NCBI GenBank assembly: GCA_001949185.1
Contig: BDGG01000003.1
Coordinates: forward strand, 1,569,270-1,633,269
DNA: 64,000 bases
Direction of reading: 5' to 3'
Origin: Ramazzottius varieornatus
Lineage: Eukaryota > Tardigrada > Eutardigrada > Parachela > Ramazzottiidae
Every line of letters begins with the position of its first letter. The first letter of the stretch is position 1. Shown piece by piece: positions 20,531-31,210 of this stretch. A program made the translations under genes and the position numbers. A model generated the notes under the pieces. The model did not search any database. It worked only from the letters and a program-made list of their open reading frames with translations, and was not told where the DNA came from.

Positions 20531-23298
20531 CCTTGGCGGTTATGACAAAAAGTCGCTCAATGTTAAACCGCAGATGTCTTCGAATGTTATTTCTCTCGAT
20601 ATCGCACGTACCAAGAAAGTTAGTAATAAACCCCACTTTTTTCCGTTTTTTTTTTAACGATGAAGTTGAATAAATGCGTGAACCCTTTTCGAGTTCCTCT
20701 TAACACCGTGCGATAGACGCGCCACCTCGGCTAGGTATCCTGCGCTACCACGAGCTCCACAGTCATATGGATGTATTTATAACAAACGAAAGACAGAGCC
20801 CGTTTAACGGGCCAAGTTACTTTTACTAAGTTCGCTTGGCCACGGCTACTTTTCCTAACCGAGTGGAGGGAGGCTGCTAAACAATACTTCCACCTTACTT
20901 TAGCGTACGAGCTCGTACTCAAGTTGAGGAGAAGTAATCTTTAGCGGGCCATCTTAGCAGCAATTGCCAGCAAAGAAATTCTACTTCGCAAGTATAGGTA
21001 TAATATGACGAGCAAAGGCAGCCGGGTCTTAGAATGCGTCACGCTCGAAATTGATGCACCTGTCGACTGCTGTCCAAGAAATATTTTCCTGGTTCAATTT
21101 TCGAATATCCAAGAGCAGACAGATGCATGCCGCAACACTGGAAACATTTTGAAGGCAAATGTTCTAGCTGCAGAAGTTGATTGACTTACCAGAGGGCGCC
21201 TCGGAAAATGAATGTAAACGTTCGATCTCGAGTTACTCGCGCTCGTAGGAAAACTTCAGCAACGCTGCGAGACGGCAGCCATGAAAATTACCTTGACGTA
21301 CCATGGCTATTGATACGGCGTATGTTTTTTCGTTAACCAACGACGCAATTCACCTCGCTCCTGTGCGCAGCTTTGTGTACTGTGCTGGGCTGTGCATGCA
21401 CCAGAAAGCCAGTCAACCCACAGCTAATTTGTACTCTTGAATGAGTACGAGACATGTTACATTATGTCGTCATATGCTGCGTTTGCAGACGCACCGCATT
21501 GTACCGCAGCACTCACGTGGCTTTTCATGTCATGTCCTTCTTCAGCCATTCCTTAGTTTTTATTCCTTTTGGTTTTATTCCGTTCATTCCTTAGTTTTTA
21601 TCAAATTCTCCATTCAAGCAATCCCTGCCCAGGAACTATTTGAAAACTGGCAAACGCTCGAAGACTTGAACCCCGTTGGTCAGATAGGCCATAGTCGACT
21701 GTATCATGCACAATGAATAACCAAATTTAAGGGAAATTTCTTCCTTTTCCGCGGTTTGAACGGTAGAGCAGCGAGAAGCTACAGCGGTGTCGCAAGCTTA
21801 ACAGCGCTGTCGGCCGTAGCGATCAGCGAGCCCCGCTTCCGGATTTTTGTGCTCTTCCGGCAGGGCTTCCAACAGATTGCTTTCATTTTCTTCCTTTCTT
21901 TCTTCTTTTCCTCCACAGTCGACAAAAGCTTGGGATCTGCTACAGTGCTACGTAAAATCCGCTGGAATCCTAAATTCACAGGAAGTAAACAGCGGGTAAG
22001 GACCACAAAAGAACGAATTTGCCCGGCAGATAAACCCAAAACGGGAATTCACTCAAGCTGAACAAGACCGTGCAGTGCGTGAGGCGAATAAACTGAGTCG
22101 AATGGGACAAACCTGCCTTTCCCGGACCAGTAGGGACCTTGAGCTAACAGTCTTTCTCCCATGGAAGCGATGTAACTTCTTCACTCAACATGAGGATGGT
22201 AGTACTAGTCCACCCTGGCTAGAGACGTTGGAAAACTCTCCTGTTCGCCCATTTCTAACGGACCGATCAGCCAAGATCTGTTCTGTAGTTTGGGAAGCTG
22301 CGCTTTCCAAACTTCGACCTGCGGCTTATACCGGGCAAATAGACCACAAACAACTCCTTAATTGGGTTAGGTCAGTAAGTATGCCTTCGCGGTATATGAC
22401 AGAAGACTTTCAAACATATTCTCTGATTTCGTGTACAGTCTTCCAAAACTGGGCTCACGTCTCATCTAAGCCACAAACTCTTGTGAATTGTTCAAGAGCA
22501 GAACCTGATCAATGTGAAGAGAACAGGAAAAAATAAGAATGTCGGAAGGAGTGAGATTCAGTTCTGAACCGCGACCTCTTCACGAACTCTTGGCGCGAAA
22601 CCGAAATGTTCTTGGTCTTTATAATATTCATATAATGTCATGAACTTTATGCAGAAAATCCTGCCGCTTTCACCTTATTGCACGGACTGCACCCTGGTGA
22701 ACAGCATATGTTTATTCGCGCTGACCTTCCTTCACACCGCAAATTTCTTTCACGTTTCCATTTACAAAATGCTTACGTTGTCCTGACTTTTGCTGAAGCG
22801 GCTTGCTTTTACGTCTGTACTTTTGAATCTAGCATTGAAGTTTGCACTACGTTGTAGCCCCTATCCAGCAAAATCTAGTGAAACTACTGGCCACTTGTCG
22901 ATAAATCACTCAACTTACTAGATCACGTTACTTACTTCCGCGTTCGCTCACTCGCTCATGGGAGTCAATTTGTTCCAGCATGCAGTGGAGCAGTGAAATG
23001 CAAAGACCAGGAACTACAATAACACACCAATCCGAGGATAAGAATGGATAAAAACCTGTCTTTATCCTATCCTTCCTAAGCCTAAAAACCAGCACGATAC
23101 AGAATTAATTTATCGCTAGTTTTCGAGCCTGTTATCAGGGACTGTAAAGTTTCTGCTGGCCTAAAGTCTCCTCTTATCTTCGATGCCAACTGTCTTCAGC
23201 ACATCATCAGAAACAGATAGAGACGACCGCGGCTGAAGTCGAAGGGCAAAGGTGTGCCGAGCTTGCAAGTCTAACGTTCTGAACTCCCAGTTGTCAGA
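20531..23298. other. Long intergenic region, no feature recognised
   Basis: About 2.8 kb between the Neto-like gene and the FMO gene. Plus-strand frames at 21756-22061 and 22075-22536 are open but show no motif, composition or splice signal that supports a gene. I see no terminal inverted repeats here. Confidence 0.35.
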
Positions 23299-24993
23299 AT
23301 GGAAGACGATGTAGCGACCAATCTTCGAAGACCGCGAGTCGCCATTATTGGGGCAGGTTTGTCCGGTCTTTGTGCTTTGCGGCACTTTAGCGGGGATCCT
23401 CGATACGCTGTTATCGCTTTCGAACAGAGGGATCGTATAGGCGGCCTCTGGAGCTACCCTTATGGCTGCGAGGAGCATGTCAATGCGGAGGAAACCTCTC
23501 CCTACTACTGCAGGATTTATCGCAATTTGCAGTAAGTACTATGAGTCCATGAGGTATTTTCTAACAGATTTTCTTCACGACTTGATTCAAACGCGAAGGC
23601 GTCCGTATGAACTTGAGATGTTTCAGTCTGAACGGACCGTCAAACTTCCAAGGCTATCCAGAATTGCCCTTCTTGGATGCAGAAACTAAAGCCGGAATTT
23701 TTCCTCACCACCAGCTGATGACGGAGTACCTACAACGCTACGCAAAAACTCATGACCTGAGCTCCCACATCAGGGTAGCGTGCAATACCAAAATTCCCCA
23801 AGCAGACAAAAATCAGCACTCTTTCAGGCAGTTTTAGGACTTTGCAAGACGGCAATCAAGCAGCATCTATTGTTTTAGTTTAGAGCGCTGGTGACAAGGA
23901 TCCAGCCGATCACAGAGAACACTACGGCCTCGGCACTATCACACATTGGCCCGTGTTGGGAGCTTCGAATCACCGATCTGGACAGTCGCGATGGTATGGA
24001 AACCATTGAGATCTTTGACGCAGTACTAATCTGTAACGGGTAAGAAAAGCCGAACTTTGCTCACCCTACTCAACTGCCGTGCTGTACTACGATATGTTCT
24101 CTTTATGGTCCATCCGTAGGCATTTTAACAAGCCATATACCCCGAATGTGGACTCCATCCAACATTTTCAAGGCCATGTTATGCACAGTGCTGCTTACCG
24201 AACACCCGAAATCTTCGCCGGCAAGAACGTACTTCTAGTTGGCTCAGCTTCCTCTGCAAACGATCTAACCTGCGAGCTGATGCACCACGCCAAAACTGTT
24301 TTGATCAGTCGCCGGGGGAAGTATGCGAATGTCTTCAGAGATCAAGAGCGGTTTCCCAGCGTCGTGTCGGTGTCGCCACCTCTTCGCTTCTCGGCCCACC
24401 ACGTCTCATCGGACATTTCCAGTCCCACTGACACCGCGCCGGTCTCGGAAGAGGAACCCCAGGGCGCCAAGAGTTACCCGGTTGATGTGGTCATATTTTG
24501 CACTGGGTACACTGACCACATGCCGTTCCTCACTCCGGCGTGCAAGCTGGAAGTGAGCCGAGGAAGAGTGTCGCCACTATACAAGCATTTGATTCACTGC
24601 GAGTACCCGACATTATGCTGCGTCGGTGTTCCTCGACTGACAACGCCACCGAAGCTGATAGAAGATCAAGTGAGGTACTACAAAGCAGTCCTGGATGGAA
24701 ACGTTCTACTGCCGGACCGACAGACGATGATGGAAGAATGTGAAGAGGACGAACGGCAGCGGCGCAATGATGGACTGCAGGAACATCAGCGGCACTTGAT
24801 GTATCCCCTGCAGACCAGATACTTCCCATACCTCAGAGGCTTAGCGAAGGACGCTGGCTTTGAGCCAAGTAAACAAGTCGATGAAAAGATCATGGTGCAT
24901 GTGATTGAGAAAGTGTGCAATGAACCTTATGACTTTCGAAAAAGTCGCTATATTGTTGTGAATGACGAAGAGTTTGTTTGCGAGCCAATCTGA
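23299..24993 (+). CDS. Flavin-containing monooxygenase
   Basis: Four exons, 23299-23531, 23627-23779, 23884-24039 and 24120-24993, give 471 aa, normal for FMOs. These enzymes use FAD, NADPH and O2 to oxygenate soft nucleophiles such as amines and sulfides. The FAD Rossmann motif VAIIGAGLSGLCALRH is at residues 14-29, followed by FEQRDRIGGLW. The FMO signature FxGxxxHSxxY is present as FQGHVMHSAAY. The NADPH loop reads VGSASSANDL, where the last Gly of the usual GxGxxG-type loop is Ala. The late motif VIFCTGYTDHMPF matches the family. Exon 2 ends at a weak donor (GTAGC|GTGCAA), chosen because it is the only phase-2 site that keeps IRVAALVTRIQP collinear with other FMOs. No N-terminal or C-terminal membrane anchor is evident, so it may be a soluble insect- or plant-type FMO. 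Confidence 0.9.
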
Positions 24994-25050
24994 AAATTAA
25001 ATGAGTAACCGCTCTGGCTCTAACAAGTACATCCGCCTGACCATAATTGT

Positions 25051-25173
25051 GGACATGGACAAAAGTGTGGGCAGCGGACCGAAAGCAAGATTGCTCTGAT
25101 TGATTTATCTGATTGGTTAACCTTAGCTGGCCAGTGTCGCTTTCGCTCCGCTGCCCACGCTTTTGTCCATGCC
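25051..25173. repeat. Inverted repeat, about 35-bp arms
   Basis: GGACATGGACAAAAGTGTGG (from 25051) pairs with the reverse complement ending CCACGCTTTTGTCCATGCC (to 25173), around a 52-bp spacer. It begins about 60 bp downstream of the FMO stop codon and may be transcribed in its 3' UTR. It looks like a small MITE. Confidence 0.75.
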
Positions 25174-25499
25174 CCCAATCAGGCCAGGCCAGGTACATAA
25201 GATGTACCAGGGTGCGTCTATCTTTGTGCACGCACTGGTTGTTTGTCCACGATGAGTGTCTTTGACTGAATTCCGCGGTGACGTCACGCAACCACAAATG
25301 TAAATGCTGGAGAACGTTTTGACTCGAACCGGCTCTTGTTAGTAACTTCAGGCTCTTGGTAGCCGAATAGAGTTTGGTTACAATAATTCAAGCCGACTAA
25401 CGATGAAGTTGCCCTTTGAAACTGCAGCGAGTGACTGCGAGTCCAGAGACACACTCTCTACCTTGAATGTAAGATCGGTAGTTTTGGACCGTAAGTGTC

Positions 25500-25600
25500 T
25501 GTAGCCGTCATAGTATTATCTGTTGCATGCGCGCAACACTTATGCCGGCCGAAGTGTTGCGCATAAGTATTGCGCGCATGCAACAGATATGACGGCTACA
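25500..25600. repeat. Near-perfect 100-bp hairpin
   Basis: TGTAGCCGTCAT at 25500 pairs with ATGACGGCTACA ending at 25600. Inside, ATCTGTTGCATGCGCGCAA pairs with TTGCGCGCATGCAACAGAT. The centre AACACTTATGCCGGCCGAAG is itself partly palindromic. The stem is long for an ordinary regulatory hairpin. It could be a tiny MITE or a small-RNA precursor. Confidence 0.7.
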
Positions 25601-26326
25601 AGTGTCACCTTCAACTCGAAATTCTTCACAATCCGAAATCACTATCTGAACTGTGATGCGAAAACATTGGGAAACATTGGCCGTTGCCATCCACGTGCCC
25701 GGAGATAAAATACATCTCGAATCACATGAAAAGAAACATCTCGTAACGCTGATGGTGAACCTCTGGAAATCTACCGGAAGGTACCAGCTTTTCTCTACGA
25801 GCGCCTTGCATTTAAAGATCTTGTTTCGAATTTCACCAGGAAGCACTGAGAATGGTATGTGCATTCGTTACATCTGCACAGTAACACGTGTAATACTCCG
25901 AAAATAGGGTTTGCGCTAATGTGTCCTAGAGCGCCTTGCCGGCCTACGAGTAGCTTTATGACCTGACCGACCTGGGTCGACACTTGTGTATCGAAAAAGG
26001 GATACTATACATGGTCGCATATGTCCACGTTACTCGTCCGAGACGGTCCCTTGTTACTTCCTTAGTCTAAATGTGGCTTTACCTACAAATAGCTACATAA
26101 GCGTAGTATATTATCGCAAATTTGGTTCAATTAAAAATATCTTAGGAGTATTCCTGGGGACGATTTTGGCGTACTGTATCATGAGACCTTGATTATTGTC
26201 TACAGGTGTATGTTTTTTCCCAAATGTCAGTGACGCGACAGCAGACCTGGCTCGCCACGCAGTAAAACCTATCCATCTTGAACCATTCGCTGCAACTGCG
26301 AACCAAGGTAAATTATGGTAGGGGAA

Positions 26327-28248
26327 TCACCATCGGCGAGGAATAAGCTGAATGTCGAAAGGCAGGGGACTGTTGAGTATTCCCAGAGTCATGTTACGTG
26401 TCACTCGATCCAACTCTTCCTTGTTTCCAGTAATGCGGAAGCTGCCAACAATATTCGAGAAGAAAAGGAACGTTTCCATTTTTGCAAGAGCTTCTCCTAG
26501 ACAAGATCGTTTACCTGGAACAAGACGTAATACCCGCTACATGATGATGTATTATTCCATCCATGTTATTTCTACAGTGCTGAAAATGCATTCCTTGGTC
26601 ACGTGGTCTCATAACAACAAGCATTGGTAACTAACGTCACGTGACCACCGGAAAGGGATGCCTTTTCAGCACTGTAAACGTACCGACGCTAAGTGACATA
26701 AAGGCCGCCGGCGACATAACATCTCCATTCTCATCCAGGAAGTGTTCGGGGTACAGCTCGTTGGGTTTAGCCCAGTACTTCTCGTCGTAATGTAATGAAA
26801 AGATATTCTGGTGAATAAAACTTCTCGCCGGGATATTATACCCATCAATTTCCATTGCTTCGAAGTTGGAGTGAGGCAAACTCAGAGGTGCCATAGCGGC
26901 TAGACGTTGTACGTCTTGCAGAGCGGCATCAGTGTACCGTAATTGACCTAGAAGTCAACCATCCATTCTTCATGCTGCTGAAAAACTGGCCATGAAAGTG
27001 GCTGAGGATTACCTTACCTCTGTCACTGAGAATAACCAGTCGTTTCTCCCCGCCGAGAACCGCGTCAATCTCCTTGTGGATTTTTTGCTGTACATCGGGG
27101 AACCTTGCAAGATGAATCATACCCCACAGCAAGGTAGAGGCGCTGCTTTCGGTCCCGCCGGTGAATAGGTTGACAATCGAAAACATGAGTTGTTCATCTG
27201 AAACACAGCCTGAGAGTTTAGCAAAGAGACAGGAACCAGTTCTGATCAAACGAAGTCCGATTGAATGGATAGTTCTTACCGTCAAACGTCGTGGTGTTAG
27301 GGTCTTGCTTCTTTTTTTCTTCCATGTAAGCGGTGATATAGTCTTGTTTTATCATACCGTTCTTAGCCTCCGGTACTTTCGTTTTGTGCTCCTCGATCAT
27401 TTCATTAGTGAACCCGCCGATTTCCTTAATAGACACCATGAACTCATCAAATAATTTCTGGTACTTGAGGCATGGTATATCTTTTAAGATCGGGAAGGCT
27501 TGGACTGGAAGCAGTGAGTTGACTAAGGCCATATAGTCCGCGAACATGTTGCACAATCGAATGAACCGTTTGTCATTATGATCGAACCGTCGACCGAACA
27601 CCAGTGCGCATACCACGTTAGATACCGCCAGCGTCAGGTGGCGCCTCGCATCGAACGGAGCGCCTTCTCGAGTGCGGAACTGTTCAATAATCTCCTGCAC
27701 TTCATCCAGAATGGCGTCTTCTAACCAAGATTTGCCCATGCCTAGGTTACGGAGGGTACTTAAGGCGAAGCGACGGTGCTCTTTCCATAACTGGCCTTCA
27801 GCCATGACGATGCCGCGGTTTTTGAAGAAAAAATTGAGGATCTGAGTTTGTGGACGTCCGGTGACATTCTCGTCGTTGTAAACTTTGCGGACAGTGGCCG
27901 GATCGTGGAGGACGACCATTGGGGTCGAACCAAGGTGCAGACCGACCGTCGGTCCGTAGATCTTGCTCATATCCCGGATCGTCCGAGAAGGTTGTTTGCC
28001 CATCTGATGCAAGTTGCCGAGAATGGGAAGACCTGCAAACGTATTGTAATGTAGGGCAGTATCATCCAGTTGCAGACCATGGAGAAAGTCTATGGGCAGA
28101 ACGAATATACTCTGTCTCGGGGAAAAAGATCACCTCTCGGTCCCGGTGGGAAATTTTTGGTGGTGCTTCCGGAGAGCAGTTTCCTCAAATAACTAATGAC
28201 CAGGAGAACGGCTGCGCAAACCAAGAAAAAAATGGACAGGCTTGCCAT
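26327..28248 (-). CDS. Cytochrome P450, CYP2-clan-like
   Basis: Five minus-strand exons, 28248-28134, 28032-27280, 27197-27018, 26947-26684 and 26514-26327, all joining in phase 1, give 499 aa. The N-terminus is a membrane anchor (IFFLVCAAVLLVISYL) followed by the proline hinge FPPGPRGLPILGN, so the enzyme should sit on the ER. WKEHRRFALSTLRNLGMGK is the C-helix. The I-helix reads FTGGTESSAST, the K-helix LQDVQR, the PERF region YPEHF, and the haem loop SLSVGKRSCLGE with the Cys ligand. Several signature residues differ: Asp replaces the near-invariant Glu of ExxR, Leu replaces the Phe of FxxGxRxC, and Ser-Ser follows Glu in the oxygen-activation motif. The frame is intact, so the gene is probably expressed, but catalysis may be altered. 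The start is the ATG just before the anchor; an in-frame ATG 30 codons earlier is less typical. Confidence 0.9.
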
Positions 28249-29092
28249 TTTGAGTTCGTACAAAGAAAAAGCTGATGTTGGAAGTTGTTCTTGGTTGTAT
28301 CGATGAAGCTCTGTTAGGATCTCTTCCCTTAAAGACATAAAACTCAAGTACGGAAACTCCAACCAAATTTCGTAGCACTCGTTTAGCAGACTTTATAAGG
28401 AATCCAATCTCAGCTTACCTGGCCGGATCCATTTTGCCTTCACAGCAGAATGACTTTGACCACGATGACACACAGTTCTGCCCCCGGTCACCAGACGTTT
28501 CATTCCCTTCGAGCGACAAAAACGAGAGCAGGTTTCTGCGAGCTCTTGAACCTATACTCACGGCATTCCGTTAGACCAAAACTTTGGTTATATCAACTTT
28601 TCTCAGGCCGGCTCGACCTGTCCGGAACAATGGCTCGTTATCATAGTTCATGAGATGAAGCAGTTCTACTGTCCAGGGAAGCCTCAAGTAATAGCGGTTC
28701 AACTGTCGCCTCCGGACTTCATGTTTATTATTCGAATACCCAGAATCAACAGGTAGAAGTCAGACTCGAGTCTGAGTGTTTGCTTAAGTTAGTATGTTTC
28801 ATGCAGTATTTAGAGTCTGCAGACGGACAACTTAACAGACTATATCCGTACGAAGTTCCCGTAACAGTGGCAGCAGTACAACATCAGTTCTTTTGCATGC
28901 AGAAGCTAAGCCTTTTTACGACTATCCACTGTTGTGGCGCCCGCGGCGTCAGAGCTATCATAACTACCAGAGGCAATGGTGATATCCAAACTTTGAAGCA
29001 GTGCAGGTTTTAGCCCAGCATTGCTATTCTTCTCAGGTGCATTTCGTGTTTTTCCCGATCATTCTGGACTTTTCCCACAAAAATCCGACAAC
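28249..29092. other. Shared upstream region of divergent P450 and dehydrogenase genes
   Basis: The two genes start back to back across this segment of about 850 bp, so it must hold both promoters. I saw no clear TATA-box arrangement or conserved operator and no gene. Confidence 0.4.
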
Positions 29093-30666
29093 ATGCAGAA
29101 TCTACTGACCAACCTGTCGGACAAGTTGGCCGGCAAGGAGCCGGTCAGCACGGGACGGACAAAGCCGCTGACCAGCGAGACGGAGAAGATGATGGCCATC
29201 GTGTTCAACGGAAGTGCTGGGAACATCAAGTACCAAGCAACACCCAAAGTGATGATCAGTGAGCCACACGACGCGCTCATCCGCATGACGGCCACGTCCG
29301 TCTGTGGCCTCGATACCTCGGCCTTCGCTGGTTACCATCCGGGCTTCAAGACTGGAGACATCCTTGGACATGAACTGGTGGGCGTGGTGGAGCAGACTGG
29401 GCCAAATGTGCGCATCCCAGTTGGCACAAGGGTGGCGGTGGCGGCCATCTATGCCTGCGGCCAGTGTCGAATGTGTCAGGCCGACAAGTACCAAGCTTGT
29501 GAGACCACCAACTCCAGCGCGCTGCTGAAGGAAATATATGGACAGAAGGGCGCGGCGCTGTAAGTGATGTGCAGGCGCTTTACCCACGCGTAGTATAGAC
29601 CGGTTGATGATACAGAAACTCTGTAAAGAAATATTGTGAGTGCATCTTCAACGGTATCCTAGCATAGTTACCTATACGCTCCTTGCGCGAAGGGATGTCA
29701 AAACTGTAATACCAAGTTGATGAGCAGAATACCTTGTATCAGTTTGTACGTAATGCTCGTAGCCTCGTTTTCGATTTGAATGATGATACTGTACATGTAC
29801 CTGGCAAGAGAGGGCTTTCCGGCTTTAGCTGATTTCATGCTTGTTGCAGGCCAGGCTATGGACATCTGACGGGAGAGTATCCAGGAACCCTGGCCGAGTT
29901 TGTTCGAGTACCATTCGCCGATGTCAACTGCCTCCCGCTACCCGACTCTGTCTCCGACGAGAAGGCCATATATCTCAGCGACAACGTCCCCATCGCTTAC
30001 CATGCTTGCCGCCGGGTCAAACAGGGTGACGTGGTAGGTATCTGGGGTCTCGGTCCCGTCGGGTTTCTTACTGCTCGTTGGTGTCGGATCCTTGGCGCCA
30101 GCCGCGTCATCGCCATCTCCGGAACAACTGACCGTCTGGATATCGCTCGCGATTCCTTGGGCATCGAAGTCATCGATTACCACCAGGAGAAGGATGTGGT
30201 GGCCAAGTTGGCTGAAATGGTGCCTGATGGCCTGGACGTGGCTATTGATTGTACCGGAGCGCGCTATGCCAAAAGCCTGAGTCATAAGGTCCAACAGGCT
30301 CTGTACATCGAATCGGATACCCCGGAAACGCTGACGGAATGCTCCAAGTCCCTGAAGTACTGCGGTAATGTGACCATTGTGGGAACGTATGGAGGCACGG
30401 CTAATGGGTTTCCCATTGGGCAATTCTATATCAAGCATCTGAGTATGGATGCAGGGTTCGCCCCGGTGCAGAAGTTGTGGCAGGACTGCTTGAAGGCTAT
30501 GGTGGATGGTACACTGGATCCAAGTTTCTGCACGACGCATCACATGAGGCTGAGCCAGGCGTCCAGAGCTATGGAGATGATGGAGAAATCGGAAGATAAC
30601 TTCATCAAGTGCATTCTTCGTCCCGACTATAGGGACGAATCAGAGCAACCATACAGCAAGATTTAG
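29093..30666 (+). CDS. Zinc-dependent medium-chain alcohol dehydrogenase
   Basis: Two exons, 29093-29559 and 29850-30666, join in phase 2 to 427 aa. The catalytic zinc ligands are visible as Cys in SVCGLDTSAF and His-Glu in GHELVGVVE. The structural-zinc lobe is CGQCRMCQADKYQAC, with four cysteines. The nucleotide-binding fold has GLGPVG (GxGxxG). EYPGTLAEFVRVPFADVN and AIYLSDNVPIAYHA resemble the glutathione-independent formaldehyde-dehydrogenase-like branch of MDR enzymes, which I know mainly from bacteria, fungi and plants. An N-terminal extension of about 35 residues precedes the first strand. The substrate cannot be told from sequence. The intron shows the gene is adapted to a eukaryotic genome, whatever its origin. 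The start is the first ATG after a stop in frame with good spacing. Confidence 0.88.
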
Positions 30667-31210
30667 AACAAAATTTAGTTACGCTCAACGGCTCAATGTT
30701 CTCGCGAAAAGAATGGACGTGTTTGGTACACCTCTCTGCTTCTCATCACATCATTACTTGTAAATTTTATAACGTTATACTTTGTGCTGTGAACAGTGAA
30801 TGCTGCCCTACCGAAAGGTTAAACAAACGGTACTTTTGTATTCACTCGTGTTGTGTTTCAATATCTCATAACTCGGCGTATATAACTTATTTTAGAGCAT
30901 CACTTTGAAACCAGCTGGCGTGCGGTTGGACGACTATCCGAGCTTGCGCGGAAGGCATGTCCTTCAGTTCGCTTGGGAGAAAGTCCCAAAATGTTGTTGT
31001 TTATGGGTTTGAGTCTAAGTCTATCCAGACAAAAATCTCCGCTAGCGACTGCGACTATGCTACTTGGTAAACTCTCGGCAGACTACCGGCACAAGACCAA
31101 AATATTTAGAGAACCAGAAGAATGCTACCCGAATGACTGCTAAAGGGAAATAGACACTATCAATGGTTTAAAGGAAGGCAAGTCGCATACGGGCCTAAAA
31201 ATTCTAGTAC
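30667..31210. other. Intergenic, no feature recognised
   Basis: AT-rich 3' flank of the dehydrogenase gene leading up to the 3' end of the LINE. No open frame of note. Confidence 0.4.

Larger units (their letters stand above)
24994..26326. other. Intergenic between FMO and P450, two palindromes
   Basis: No gene found. It holds the inverted repeats at 25051-25173 and 25500-25600, listed separately. FMO and P450 are convergent, so both 3' untranslated regions lie here. Confidence 0.4.

Noticed and set aside
22075-22536. Plus-strand open frame of 153 codons
   Set aside because: No recognisable domain, no splice or promoter context, composition like the surrounding non-coding DNA.
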